From Kiritimatiellia bacterium (GTDB lineage Bacteria; Verrucomicrobiota; Kiritimatiellia; RFP12; UBA3636): DNA of 8,855 nt. Every line of letters starts with the position of its first letter. Position 1 is the stretch's first letter. Made by a program: the position numbers and the translations under genes. Location: positions 1 to 8,855 of the forward strand of contig JAFPUX010000540.1 of NCBI GenBank assembly GCA_017413145.1, in the 5' to 3' direction. The notes beneath the pieces were generated by a model. The model did not search any database. It was given only the letters and a program-made list of their open reading frames with translations, and was not told the origin of the DNA. Of the stretch, positions 1-6,596 are shown in pieces.

Positions 1-513
1 CGCGCGGGCGGCGGCGGCCGGCGAGCCGGGCGGCGCGGGTTCCGTTCCGCCGAACGCGGCATCCGGCGGCTCGTCGGGCGGCAGGCCCGTCGCCTCCGCG
101 AAACGCTCCCACAGCCTCTTGTGTCGCATGAGCGTCTTGTAGCGGCCGTTCAGGTCGATGTCGAGTTCCACGTGCACGAACGTCTCCGGGTCGAGCCGGT
201 CGCCCGACAGGTGCCCTCGGACGCCCGGCAGGCGGTCCTCGCCGAGGAAGTCCGTGAAGAGGTTCCATCGGATCGTCCGCTGGAGGAGGTGTACGAGGTG
301 GCCGGTTCGCAGCGCGGCTGCGAGGGAGGTGCGCGCGGCCGCCAGCGCGTCGCGGATGTCGGCGATCGCCGGCCTGTCGGACCGGAGCGGCGGACGTGAC
401 GCGAACGCGGCCCGCCGCCGCTTGTCGCGAAGCCGTTCCAGCTCCTCCAGCCGGTTTCCGTGGTGATTCCGCTTCGGTTGTTCCGCTTGTCGTTTTTCCC
501 TCGTTTTTCCCAT
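1..513 (-). CDS. Unrecognised protein, leftward gene, C-terminus off the window
   Basis: I do not recognise this gene. The frame is open for 171 codons from the ATG at 513 to the left edge, so the C-terminus is missing. The first 40 residues are strongly basic and helical-looking (LEELERLRDKRRR at about 22-34). A more conserved-looking middle follows, with HLVHLLQRTIRWNLF at about 72-86 and FVHVELDIDLNGRYKTLM at about 112-129. The visible end is rich in Pro, Gly and Ala. No signal peptide or membrane segment is seen. I chose the ATG at 513 because a TTGTCA-17-CAGAAT promoter ends 8 bases before it. The same frame is open further upstream to an ATG at 600, but that stretch is promoter sequence and reads as Cys/His-rich noise. 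Neighbours suggest an accessory gene divergent from two nuclease-like genes; a shared role is only a guess. Confidence 0.6.
   Translation of the reverse strand, partial: MGKTREKRQAEQPKRNHHGNRLEELERLRDKRRRAAFASRPPLRSDRPAIADIRDALAAARTSLAAALRTGHLVHLLQRTIRWNLFTDFLGEDRLPGVRGHLSGDRLDPETFVHVELDIDLNGRYKTLMRHKRLWERFAEATGLPPDEPPDAAFGGTEPAPPGSPAAAARA
490..511 (-). repeat. Perfect tandem duplication of an 11-bp unit at a start codon
   Basis: On the minus strand the unit GGGAAAAACGA occurs twice in direct succession (511-501 and 500-490). The first copy begins with the G of the ATG of the leftward gene. It encodes the basic start of that protein (MGKTREKRQ). Because 11 is not a multiple of three, gain or loss of one copy would shift the reading frame. 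Confidence 0.85.
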
Positions 514-521
514 GGGCGCGC

Positions 522-550
522 ATTCTGCCGCAAATCGCCGGAAATGACAA
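522..550 (-). promoter_or_regulatory. Sigma-70-like promoter of the leftward gene
   Basis: Read on the minus strand, TTGTCA (550-545) is followed by a 17-base spacer and CAGAAT (527-522). This differs from the TTGACA/TATAAT consensus at one -35 position (two if aligned strictly base by base) and two -10 positions. Only 8 bases separate the -10 from the ATG at 513, so the start of transcription should fall on or beside the start codon. No Shine-Dalgarno sequence is present, which agrees with leaderless translation. Confidence 0.55.
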
Positions 551-559
551 TGAGAATTT

Positions 560-590
560 TTGTCGGGCGAAAACCGGCAATGCATATAAT
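560..590 (+). promoter_or_regulatory. Promoter of the first nuclease-like gene (consensus TATAAT)
   Basis: A perfect TATAAT lies at 585-590 and ends exactly 8 bases before the ATG at 599. The best -35 candidate is TTGTCG at 560-565, with a 19-base spacer, longer than the optimal 17. The -35 boxes of this promoter and of the divergent one lie back to back, 9 bases apart (545-550 and 560-565). Regulation of both by one bound factor is therefore possible. There is no Shine-Dalgarno sequence and hardly room for a leader. Confidence 0.6.
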
Positions 591-598
591 GTCGCCTC

Positions 599-1522
599 AT
601 GAAACGCACACACCACACCAACGACCCCGCCGGGCGCACCGTCCCGGCCTCCACCGACGAACCCGTCTACGGCTTCGGCCTCGACGCCATGCCGTTACGC
701 GAGGCGCTCGCACGGCTGTCGGGAACCGATGTCTACTCGGAGCGCACCTCGTCGCTCGCGCTCGCGCAGTTCCTGCTGCCGTCGCCAGGGCTCGACTGGC
801 TGCTCGAGCGCCTGATCCTGTTCTGCAACCGCGACGACGGGCTGGACCCGGTCGACATCGCGCGGTTCTTCGAGTACCCGGTCGAACCCCGGCACTCTCG
901 TACGGGTCGCCCGATTGCGCGGGCGCTGGCATCCATGAGCGACGCAATGTTTCTCGCCGAAGGATTCCGCGCCGCGGTCGAGGGCAAGTGGACCGAAACC
1001 GGGCATCGGTACGAAACGGTCCGGGAATGGCTCGCCAAAGGTCGCAGCCGGGCCGTCCTCAACGGATGGCTCGCGGACCTCGACGGCGCGGGCGCGATCC
1101 GCCCCGGCTTCGACCGGGACGGATTCCTGGACGTGCCCTACCAGTTGGTGCACCGCGCGGCGTCCGCCAGCCGCGGCGTCCGCCGCGGTTCGCATGTCCG
1201 TCCGGCAGTCTGCTACGTCGTCTTCCGCGCCGCAGACGCCTCTCCGGAGGAATCCGCCGCGACGCGCGCCTTCGAGGAAAGCCTCCTCGGGTGCTGGACG
1301 GACTGGGTCGACACGGACTCGCTCGAGGTCGTCCTCGTCCGTGTTTCGGTCGTCCGCTGTCCACCGCCCATGGACGGTACGGCCGCCTCTCGCCTCTTTC
1401 TCGACATCGCCGCGGGCGCCCGCCCCTACGGATTCGACTGGGACGGCGTCACGCTCCGCCGCCTCTCGGACGTGCGTTCGGCCGGGTGCGACCGAGGCGA
1501 CGAAACGACCGCCGCCGATTGA
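599..1522 (+). CDS. Predicted PD-(D/E)XK nuclease-like protein, first of a tandem pair
   Basis: This 307-residue protein has no name I can give. Its core matches the PD-(D/E)XK (restriction-endonuclease-like) pattern: D115, then E128 and K130 in VEGKWTE, with predicted beta strands around them. A Q-containing helix (YQLVHRAASA, Q182) and a hydrophobic strand (AVCYVVF, about 203-209) follow. The next gene repeats this layout with the same D-to-E spacing of 13 residues and the same KWTE tail, so the two are probably related. Between the KWTE and the Q helix this copy has an extra stretch (about 136-180) rich in Arg, Trp and Leu. Residues 56-90 look helical. No DNA-binding domain, signal peptide or membrane segment is seen. 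The ATG at 599 is chosen because TATAAT ends 8 bases upstream. In this superfamily D, E and K bind metal and cut DNA; activity here is inferred. It may belong to a defence or repair system. Confidence 0.65.
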   Translation: MKRTHHTNDPAGRTVPASTDEPVYGFGLDAMPLREALARLSGTDVYSERTSSLALAQFLLPSPGLDWLLERLILFCNRDDGLDPVDIARFFEYPVEPRHSRTGRPIARALASMSDAMFLAEGFRAAVEGKWTETGHRYETVREWLAKGRSRAVLNGWLADLDGAGAIRPGFDRDGFLDVPYQLVHRAASASRGVRRGSHVRPAVCYVVFRAADASPEESAATRAFEESLLGCWTDWVDTDSLEVVLVRVSVVRCPPPMDGTAASRLFLDIAAGARPYGFDWDGVTLRRLSDVRSAGCDRGDETTAAD

Positions 1523-1553
1523 CTTTTCGCCGTCGCTTCGCCATAATCGGCGG
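1512..1553. repeat. 9-bp perfect inverted repeat framing the promoter of the second nuclease-like gene
   Basis: The arms CCGCCGATT (1512-1520) and AATCGGCGG (1545-1553) are perfectly complementary, separated by 24 bases, with arm centres 33 bases apart (about three helical turns). A further outer C-G pair (1510/1555) follows a G-T mismatch. The left arm covers the first bases of the -35 and the right arm covers the end of the -10 and the likely start site. This is the geometry of a paired operator; in read-through RNA the same sequence could form a hairpin around the upstream stop codon. Confidence 0.6.
1519..1547 (+). promoter_or_regulatory. Near-consensus sigma-70 promoter of the second nuclease-like gene
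   Basis: TTGACT (1519-1524), a 17-base spacer and CATAAT (1542-1547) match the TTGACA/TATAAT consensus at ten of twelve positions with ideal spacing. The -35 overlaps the TGA stop of the preceding gene (1520-1522). Transcription should start near 1554 and give a leader of about 33 bases before the ATG at 1587. No Shine-Dalgarno sequence precedes that ATG (CTCGAA is immediately upstream). This gene can thus be transcribed independently of the one before it. Confidence 0.7.
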
Positions 1554-1586
1554 TGCATTCGCGCATTCTCCGACCGACGACTCGAA

Positions 1587-2390
1587 ATGGGACAATTCAA
1601 CAGCACGAAATACCGCGTGGAACCCGTCTTCAACGAGATCGGGAACTCGCCGGAACAACTGAACAAGTTTTTCCGGCTTTTCTCCCGGAAGGCCGTTCTC
1701 CGGAATTCGTTCCGCGTTCCGTCGATCTCGCCGAACGAAAGGGTGGTCGTCCGCTACGGTTCGAAGAAGTCCGGAGTCGAAAGCTCCGGCGAAAAAGTCC
1801 TGCCCGCCCCGTCGTGCCGGTTGGAATGGTGCGTCGAGAACTTCAAACCCGAACCGGAGGGCCGGGGCCGTCCGGTGTCCGAATCCGCCGAACCCGCCGG
1901 AAAGCGCGCGGACCTGCGTCGCGGCGACCGGGCCGCCATCGAAGAAGCCGAACGGCTTCTCCATGCCGGGAAGCGGTCGGGCTGGTTCGTGCTGGAAGGG
2001 CCCACGCATCCCGACATCTACATCGAGACGGAGTCCTTCGTCGCCGTCGGCGAGGCGAAATGGACCGAGCCGAAATTGACGGCCTCCACGAAGTGGTTCC
2101 GCGACCGGGACCAGCTGATCCGCCACGTCGACGCCCTTCTGGACCCGGACACGATGCTCGAACTCGGCAACGTCGGGACGCGGAAGGTCTACTCGTTCTT
2201 CATCACCGGGAAAGACTACGGATTCGGTCGATACGGGAAACGGGAAACCTTCGCAGCGTCCCTTCCGCACCGAAAGGAGGATGCCGTGGAAACAGCGTTC
2301 CGTTCTTTCTTGGGACGGATTTCCTGGGACGACCTGAGGGAGGTCGACGCCTTCCCGACGATCAAATGGAACGACCCGTCCGGTCGTTGA
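1587..2390 (+). CDS. Predicted PD-(D/E)XK nuclease-like protein, second of a tandem pair
   Basis: This protein has 267 residues. The signature is clear: P142-D143, a strand, then E156-A157-K158 followed by WTE, a Q-containing helix (RDRDQLIRHVDALL, Q176) and a strand (KVYSFFITG). This is the order of the restriction-endonuclease-like core, in which D, E and K would coordinate metal and Q often packs beside the site. An upstream helix at about 115-126 (RAAIEEAERLL) could supply a further acidic residue. The N-terminal 110 residues are basic and Ser/Pro-rich without a domain I know. No signal peptide or membrane segment is seen. The frame is open well upstream, but that part overlaps the previous gene. 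The ATG at 1587 is the first downstream of the promoter at 1519-1547. Glu is often GAA here, whereas early dnaE mostly uses GAG. Role unknown; restriction, defence or repair are candidates. Confidence 0.7.
   Translation: MGQFNSTKYRVEPVFNEIGNSPEQLNKFFRLFSRKAVLRNSFRVPSISPNERVVVRYGSKKSGVESSGEKVLPAPSCRLEWCVENFKPEPEGRGRPVSESAEPAGKRADLRRGDRAAIEEAERLLHAGKRSGWFVLEGPTHPDIYIETESFVAVGEAKWTEPKLTASTKWFRDRDQLIRHVDALLDPDTMLELGNVGTRKVYSFFITGKDYGFGRYGKRETFAASLPHRKEDAVETAFRSFLGRISWDDLREVDAFPTIKWNDPSGR
2370..2388 (+). repeat. 7-bp inverted repeat at the stop codon of the second nuclease-like gene
   Basis: AACGACC (2370-2376) and GGTCGTT (2382-2388) form a perfect stem with a five-base loop; the right arm runs into the TGA stop (2388-2390). 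It could be a weak terminator or a 3' stabilising hairpin. No T-run follows, so I do not call it an intrinsic terminator. Confidence 0.4.
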
Positions 2391-2430
2391 CCGCATTGTC
2401 CGATCCTTTCCGCCTCTTGCCAGCAATCTC

Positions 2431-2447
2431 CCGTCTTCCGTCTTCCG
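2431..2447 (+). repeat. Short tandem repeat of CCGTCTT just before dnaE
   Basis: CCGTCTT occurs twice in direct succession (2431-2437, 2438-2444), plus a partial third copy (CCG), ending four bases before the dnaE ATG. The whole 61-base gap 2391-2451 is pyrimidine-rich and has no Shine-Dalgarno sequence. I see no convincing -10 in it. Confidence 0.5.
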
Positions 2448-2451
2448 ACTC

Positions 2452-5400
2452 ATGACCCCATTCGTCCCCCTCCACCTCCACACCACGTATTCGCTGCTCG
2501 ACGGCGCGTGCAAGATCAAACCGCTCGTCGCCCGCGCCCGCGCGCTCGGGATGCCGGCGCTCGCGGTCACCGACCACGGCGTCCTGTTCGCCCTCAAGGC
2601 GTTCTACGACGAATGCCGCCTGGAGAAGGACAAGGCCGGCAACGCGCTCGCGCACGTGAAGCCCATCCTCGGGTGCGAGGCCTACGTGGCGCGCCGCGGC
2701 CGCCTCCTCAAGGACCACAACGCGGGCGACCTCTCCGGCAACCACCTGATCCTCCTGGCGAAGAACCTCGCGGGCTACCACAACCTCGTGCGCCTGATCT
2801 CGCTGGCGCACGTCGAGGGCTTCTACGGGCGGCCGCGCATCGACCACGAGCTGCTCGAGAAGTACCACGAGGGGCTCATCGTGTCGTCCGCCTGCATCGC
2901 GGGCGAGGTCGCGGAGGCGATCGACGACGGGCACTACGACAAGGCGCGCGAGACGGCGCTCTGGTACAAGAACCTCTTCGGCGACGACTACTACCTGGAG
3001 GTCATGCTCCACAAGGTCGAGGGCGCGTTCCTCACGCCCGGCGAAAAGGGCACGCAGCGCCTCTACGAACGGCAGCTGCGCGTGAACGAGGCGATGTTCC
3101 GCCTCGGCGCGGAGCTCGGGATCAAGGTCGTCGCGACGAACGACACGCACTTCCTCATGAAGGAGGACGCCGAGGCGCACGACATCCTGCTGTGCCTCTC
3201 GAGCCAGTCCAAGGAGACGGATCCGAACCGCCTGCGCTACACGCGCCAGGAGTGGCTCAAGGACGGCGACGAGATGGCGGCGCTCTTCCCGGACCACCCC
3301 GAGGCGCTCGCCAACACGCTCGAGGTCGCCGAGAAGGTCGAGGAGTACGAGCTGGACGTCAAGCAGGCGACGATGCCGGTCTTCCCGATCCCGGAGTCGT
3401 TCGGGACGGACGCGGAGTACGAGCGGAAGTACCCGACGCCCGAGTCGATCGCGCCGTCGTTCGATCCGAAGTCGTTCAAGCGCTTCGAGGGCAACACGCC
3501 GGAGGGGCTCAAGGCGCTGCGCCGCATCCTGTTCGAGAGCGACTACCTGCGGCACCTGACGTACGAAGGCGCGGCGAAGCGCTGGCCCGGCGACAAGTTC
3601 GACGGCGAGCGCCGCGAGCGGCTCGACTTCGAGCTTTCCACGATCCAGAACATGGGCTTCCCGGGCTACTTCCTGATCGTGGGCGACTACGTCCGCGCCG
3701 CGCGCGACATGGGCGTGCTGGTCGGCCCCGGGCGCGGCTCGGCCGCCGGCTCCGCGGTGGCCTACTGCCTCGGCATCACGGACGTCGACCCGTTGCCGTA
3801 CCACCTCCTCTTCGAGCGCTTCCTCAACCCGGACCGCATCTCGATGCCGGACATCGACGAGGACTTCGACGACGCGGGGCGGGCGCGCGTCCTGGACTAC
3901 GTCACGAAGAAGTACGGCGCCGACCACGTCGCGCACATCGTCACGTTCGGTTCGATGGCGCCCAAGACGTGCATCCTGGACATCTCCCGCGCGCTCGACG
4001 TGCCGGTGCCGGACGCGCGCGCCCTCTCGAACCTCATCCCCGCCGACCCCGGCATCAAGTCGTTCGCGGACGCCTACCGGGCGAGCAACGACCTGCGCGC
4101 GATCCGCGAGACGGACGCCGGGACGCCGTTGCAGAAGCGCATCCTGCGCATCGCCGAGAAGCTCGAGGGCGGCGTCCGCCAGCCGGGCGTCCACGCCTGC
4201 GGGGTCCTCATCTCGCGAGATCCGCTCATCGACACGATCCCGATCATGCCGACGGACGGCGAGGAGCTCATGAACACGCAGTACGACGGCCACTACGTCG
4301 AGCCGATCGGCCTGCTCAAGATGGACTTCCTCGGCCTCAAGACGCTCACCGTGTTCAAGGAGTGCCTCGCGACGATCAAGGAAGTCCGCGGCGTGGACGT
4401 CGACCTCTCGTCGATCCCGCTCGACGACCCGGAGACGTTCAAGGTCTTCCAGCGCGGCGACACGACGGGCCTGTTCCAGTTCGAGTCGGACGGGATGAAG
4501 AAGAACCTCCGCGAACTGTGCCCCGAGCGCCTCGAGGACCTCGTGGCCATGAACGCGCTTTACCGGCCTGGTCCGATGGCGTACATCCCGCTCTTCATCG
4601 ACCGCAAGCAGGGCCGCAAGCCGATCGTCTACGAGCACCCGCTCATGAAGGAGTACCTGGAGGAGACCTACGGCGTCACGGTCTACCAGGAGCAGGTCAT
4701 GCTGCTTTCGCGCCTCCTCGGCGGCTTCACGCGCGGCGAAAGCGACACGCTCCGCAAGGCGATGGGCAAGAAGCAGCTCGCCATGATGGAGAAGCTCAAG
4801 GCGAAGTTCCACGACGGCTGCCTCGCGAACCCGCGCTTCATGGAACCCCCGCCCGTGAACGGCGACAAGGAGGCCGCCGAGCGCCTGATCGACAAGATCT
4901 GGAACGACTGGCGCGAGTTCGCCAAGTACGCGTTCAACAAGTCGCACGCCGTCTGCTACGCCTACGTCGCCTACCAGACCGGCTACCTCAAGGCGCATTA
5001 CGCGGCCGAGTACATGTGCGCGCAGATCTCGTCCGAAATCGGCAACTTCGACAAGATGCCCGTCTTCATCGCCGAAGCGGCGGACATGGGCTACGAAGTG
5101 CTCGGGCCGGACGTGAACAAGTCGTCCGTCCGGTTCGTCCCGGAGGGGGACCGCCGGATCCGCTACGGCCTCGCGGGCGTGAAGGGCGTCGGCTTCGCCG
5201 CCGCCGAATCGATCGTCGAGGGCCGCCGCAAGGACGGTCCGTACAAGTCTCTGCACGACTTCCTCTCGCGGCTCGACGTCGCGGTCAACAGGAAGGCGCT
5301 CGAATCGCTCGTGCGCGTCGGCGCGCTCGACTCGTTCGGCTACCACCGCGCCGCGCTGCTCGACGTCCTGCCGCAGGCGCTCGCCCGCGCGGCGTCCGAA

Positions 5401-6552
5401 CGCGAGGACCGCGCGCGCGGCCAGGCCTCGCTCTTCGAGCTCTTCGGCGGCGGGGAGGGCGGCGCGGACCCGGCCGAGGCCGAGGAGGCCGCCGAGCGCG
5501 ACGCGGCGAACCGCCGCGTCGCGGCGATGCCGCGCCTGGAACAGCTGCTCGGCGAAAAGGAGCTGCTCGGCATGTACCTGTCGGGCCACCCGATTGCCCG
5601 TTTCCAGCGCCTCGTCGAACGCTTCACGCCGCTCGCCGGCGTCGACCGCGCGATGCAGAAACTCGACGAGGAAATCGCCGCCGCGCGCGGTACGCTCGGC
5701 GAAGTGCCGCTGATGCGCGTGGACGAAGCGGCCTACGCCGGCGGCAAGTCCGATCCGGCCTACCGCGCCGCCAAGGCGCGCTACGACAAGGACTCGCAGG
5801 CGCAACGGCAGTTCCGGCGCGCCAAGTCCGTCCCGCTGCGCTTCTGCGCGTTCGTTTCCGCCTACACGCCGCGCCTCGACAAGAAGGGGCGCAACTGGTG
5901 CGTCCTGCAGCTCGAGGACGCCGACGCCAAGCGCGAGGTGCCCGTCTTCGCGCGCGACTTCGAGCGCCTCACGGGCGACGGACCGGAGAACCAGTCGCTC
6001 CCGCCCGAGGAGCGGCTGCCGCCGCGAACCCCGCCGCAGGCCAACCGCGCCTACCTCTTCGACGCGCTCGTCGAACCGAGTTTCCGGTTCGAGGCGCAGC
6101 TCACGATCCGCGACTTCATGCCGCTGGAGGAAGTGCCGGAGCGGTTCGCCCGCAAGGTCGTCGTGACGGTCCCCGCCGAACGCGCGACTCCCGCTTTCCT
6201 CAAGGGCGTCCGCGAACTCTTCGAGCGGCACCCGGGGCGCGCGCGCACCGGCGTGCAGCTGCGCCTCGCGGACGGCCTGCGCGTCACGCTCGACTCCGCC
6301 GCGGACCTGCGCGTGAACCCCGACGCGTCGTTCCTGGAGGACGCCGAGAAAGTCGTGGGCGGGCGCAACCTGCACTTCGGCGTGGCCGCCGCGCAGACGC
6401 CCGGCGGTCCGCTGCGTTTCGACCGCGGCGCGTCCCCGCCGGCCGCGGAGGACGCCGACGAGACGGTCGTCCCGGTCGATCCGGTCCGCGAAACGGCGGA
6501 GGACGACGGAGACGCGCCCGTGCAGGAAGAGCTCCTCCTCGAGGACGCGTAG
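2452..6552 (+). CDS. dnaE: DNA polymerase III subunit alpha (DnaE)
   Basis: This is the catalytic subunit of the chromosomal replicase (EC 2.7.7.7). It has 1366 residues, against about 1160 in E. coli. An N-terminal PHP domain (1 to about 290) keeps candidate metal ligands H8, H10, D17, H42, E76, H98, C148, D231 and H233. The polymerase core includes GPGRGSAAGS (425-434) and the catalytic aspartates D467 and D469 in MPDIDEDFDD, plus D625 in KMDFLGL. Helix-hairpin-helix regions lie at about 905-960. QASLF (991-995) fits the beta-clamp-binding pentapeptide. An OB fold begins near 1128 (LRFCAFVSAY). Extra length comes from a segment at about 1062-1125 before the OB fold, from about 313-350, and from an acidic tail after 1330. 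The ATG at 2452 puts the PLHLHTTYSLLDG motif at the usual N-terminal position. No clear promoter or Shine-Dalgarno sequence is visible upstream. Flanking genes appear functionally unrelated. Confidence 0.98.
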   Translation: MTPFVPLHLHTTYSLLDGACKIKPLVARARALGMPALAVTDHGVLFALKAFYDECRLEKDKAGNALAHVKPILGCEAYVARRGRLLKDHNAGDLSGNHLILLAKNLAGYHNLVRLISLAHVEGFYGRPRIDHELLEKYHEGLIVSSACIAGEVAEAIDDGHYDKARETALWYKNLFGDDYYLEVMLHKVEGAFLTPGEKGTQRLYERQLRVNEAMFRLGAELGIKVVATNDTHFLMKEDAEAHDILLCLSSQSKETDPNRLRYTRQEWLKDGDEMAALFPDHPEALANTLEVAEKVEEYELDVKQATMPVFPIPESFGTDAEYERKYPTPESIAPSFDPKSFKRFEGNTPEGLKALRRILFESDYLRHLTYEGAAKRWPGDKFDGERRERLDFELSTIQNMGFPGYFLIVGDYVRAARDMGVLVGPGRGSAAGSAVAYCLGITDVDPLPYHLLFERFLNPDRISMPDIDEDFDDAGRARVLDYVTKKYGADHVAHIVTFGSMAPKTCILDISRALDVPVPDARALSNLIPADPGIKSFADAYRASNDLRAIRETDAGTPLQKRILRIAEKLEGGVRQPGVHACGVLISRDPLIDTIPIMPTDGEELMNTQYDGHYVEPIGLLKMDFLGLKTLTVFKECLATIKEVRGVDVDLSSIPLDDPETFKVFQRGDTTGLFQFESDGMKKNLRELCPERLEDLVAMNALYRPGPMAYIPLFIDRKQGRKPIVYEHPLMKEYLEETYGVTVYQEQVMLLSRLLGGFTRGESDTLRKAMGKKQLAMMEKLKAKFHDGCLANPRFMEPPPVNGDKEAAERLIDKIWNDWREFAKYAFNKSHAVCYAYVAYQTGYLKAHYAAEYMCAQISSEIGNFDKMPVFIAEAADMGYEVLGPDVNKSSVRFVPEGDRRIRYGLAGVKGVGFAAAESIVEGRRKDGPYKSLHDFLSRLDVAVNRKALESLVRVGALDSFGYHRAALLDVLPQALARAASEREDRARGQASLFELFGGGEGGADPAEAEEAAERDAANRRVAAMPRLEQLLGEKELLGMYLSGHPIARFQRLVERFTPLAGVDRAMQKLDEEIAAARGTLGEVPLMRVDEAAYAGGKSDPAYRAAKARYDKDSQAQRQFRRAKSVPLRFCAFVSAYTPRLDKKGRNWCVLQLEDADAKREVPVFARDFERLTGDGPENQSLPPEERLPPRTPPQANRAYLFDALVEPSFRFEAQLTIRDFMPLEEVPERFARKVVVTVPAERATPAFLKGVRELFERHPGRARTGVQLRLADGLRVTLDSAADLRVNPDASFLEDAEKVVGGRNLHFGVAAAQTPGGPLRFDRGASPPAAEDADETVVPVDPVRETAEDDGDAPVQEELLLEDA

Positions 6553-6558
6553 ACGCGC

Positions 6559-6588
6559 TTGCGCGGGACCCGCATCCTTTGATAGAAT
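6559..6588 (+). promoter_or_regulatory. Promoter of the rhaB-tagD unit
   Basis: TTGCGC (6559-6564), an 18-base spacer and TAGAAT (6583-6588) form a plausible sigma-70 promoter just after the dnaE stop. The -10 ends exactly 8 bases before the rhaB ATG (6597). The block AGAATGCG-two bases-CCCATG is the same as at the leftward gene near 513. No Shine-Dalgarno sequence is present, so a leaderless or nearly leaderless mRNA is likely. Confidence 0.6.
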
Positions 6589-6596
6589 GCGGTCCC
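6565..6596. repeat. 10-bp inverted repeat (one bulge) over the rhaB -10 and start site
   Basis: The left arm GGGACCCGCAT (6565-6575) pairs with ATGCGGTCCC (6587-6596) if one C is bulged; the 11-base loop contains most of the -10. The right arm ends directly before the rhaB ATG. Its place over the promoter suggests a repressor operator. No T-run follows, so it does not look like a dnaE terminator. Confidence 0.55.

Noticed and set aside
1..60. GCGGGC/GCGGCG-rich stretch as a repeat element
   Set aside because: It is explained by Ala/Pro/Gly-rich coding in the leftward gene.
150..533. An alternative minus-strand frame starting at 533
   Set aside because: Its translation is Arg/Ser/Thr-rich shadow sequence; the frame starting at 513 has balanced composition and a promoter at the fixed 8-base spacing.
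514..600. Extension of the leftward gene to an in-frame ATG at 600
   Set aside because: It would place both divergent promoters inside the coding sequence and adds 29 residues of unlikely composition.
1194..1586. Upstream extension of the second nuclease-like gene to an ATG at 1194
   Set aside because: It overlaps most of the end of the first gene, has shadow-like Arg/Ser/Pro composition, and lies upstream of the gene's promoter.
695..1666. A 323-codon minus-strand open frame opposite the first nuclease-like gene
   Set aside because: The forward gene has a perfect TATAAT at the right place and a coherent fold signature; the reverse frame has neither.
2362..6375. A 1337-codon open frame on the minus strand opposite dnaE
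   Set aside because: It is a mirror of the GC-biased dnaE codons, is dominated by Arg, Val, Leu, Glu and Asp without any domain, and dnaE is certain.
6554..6565. CGCG-CTTG-CGCG hairpin just after the dnaE stop as a terminator
   Set aside because: The stem is only four pairs and no T-run follows; it also overlaps the rhaB -35.
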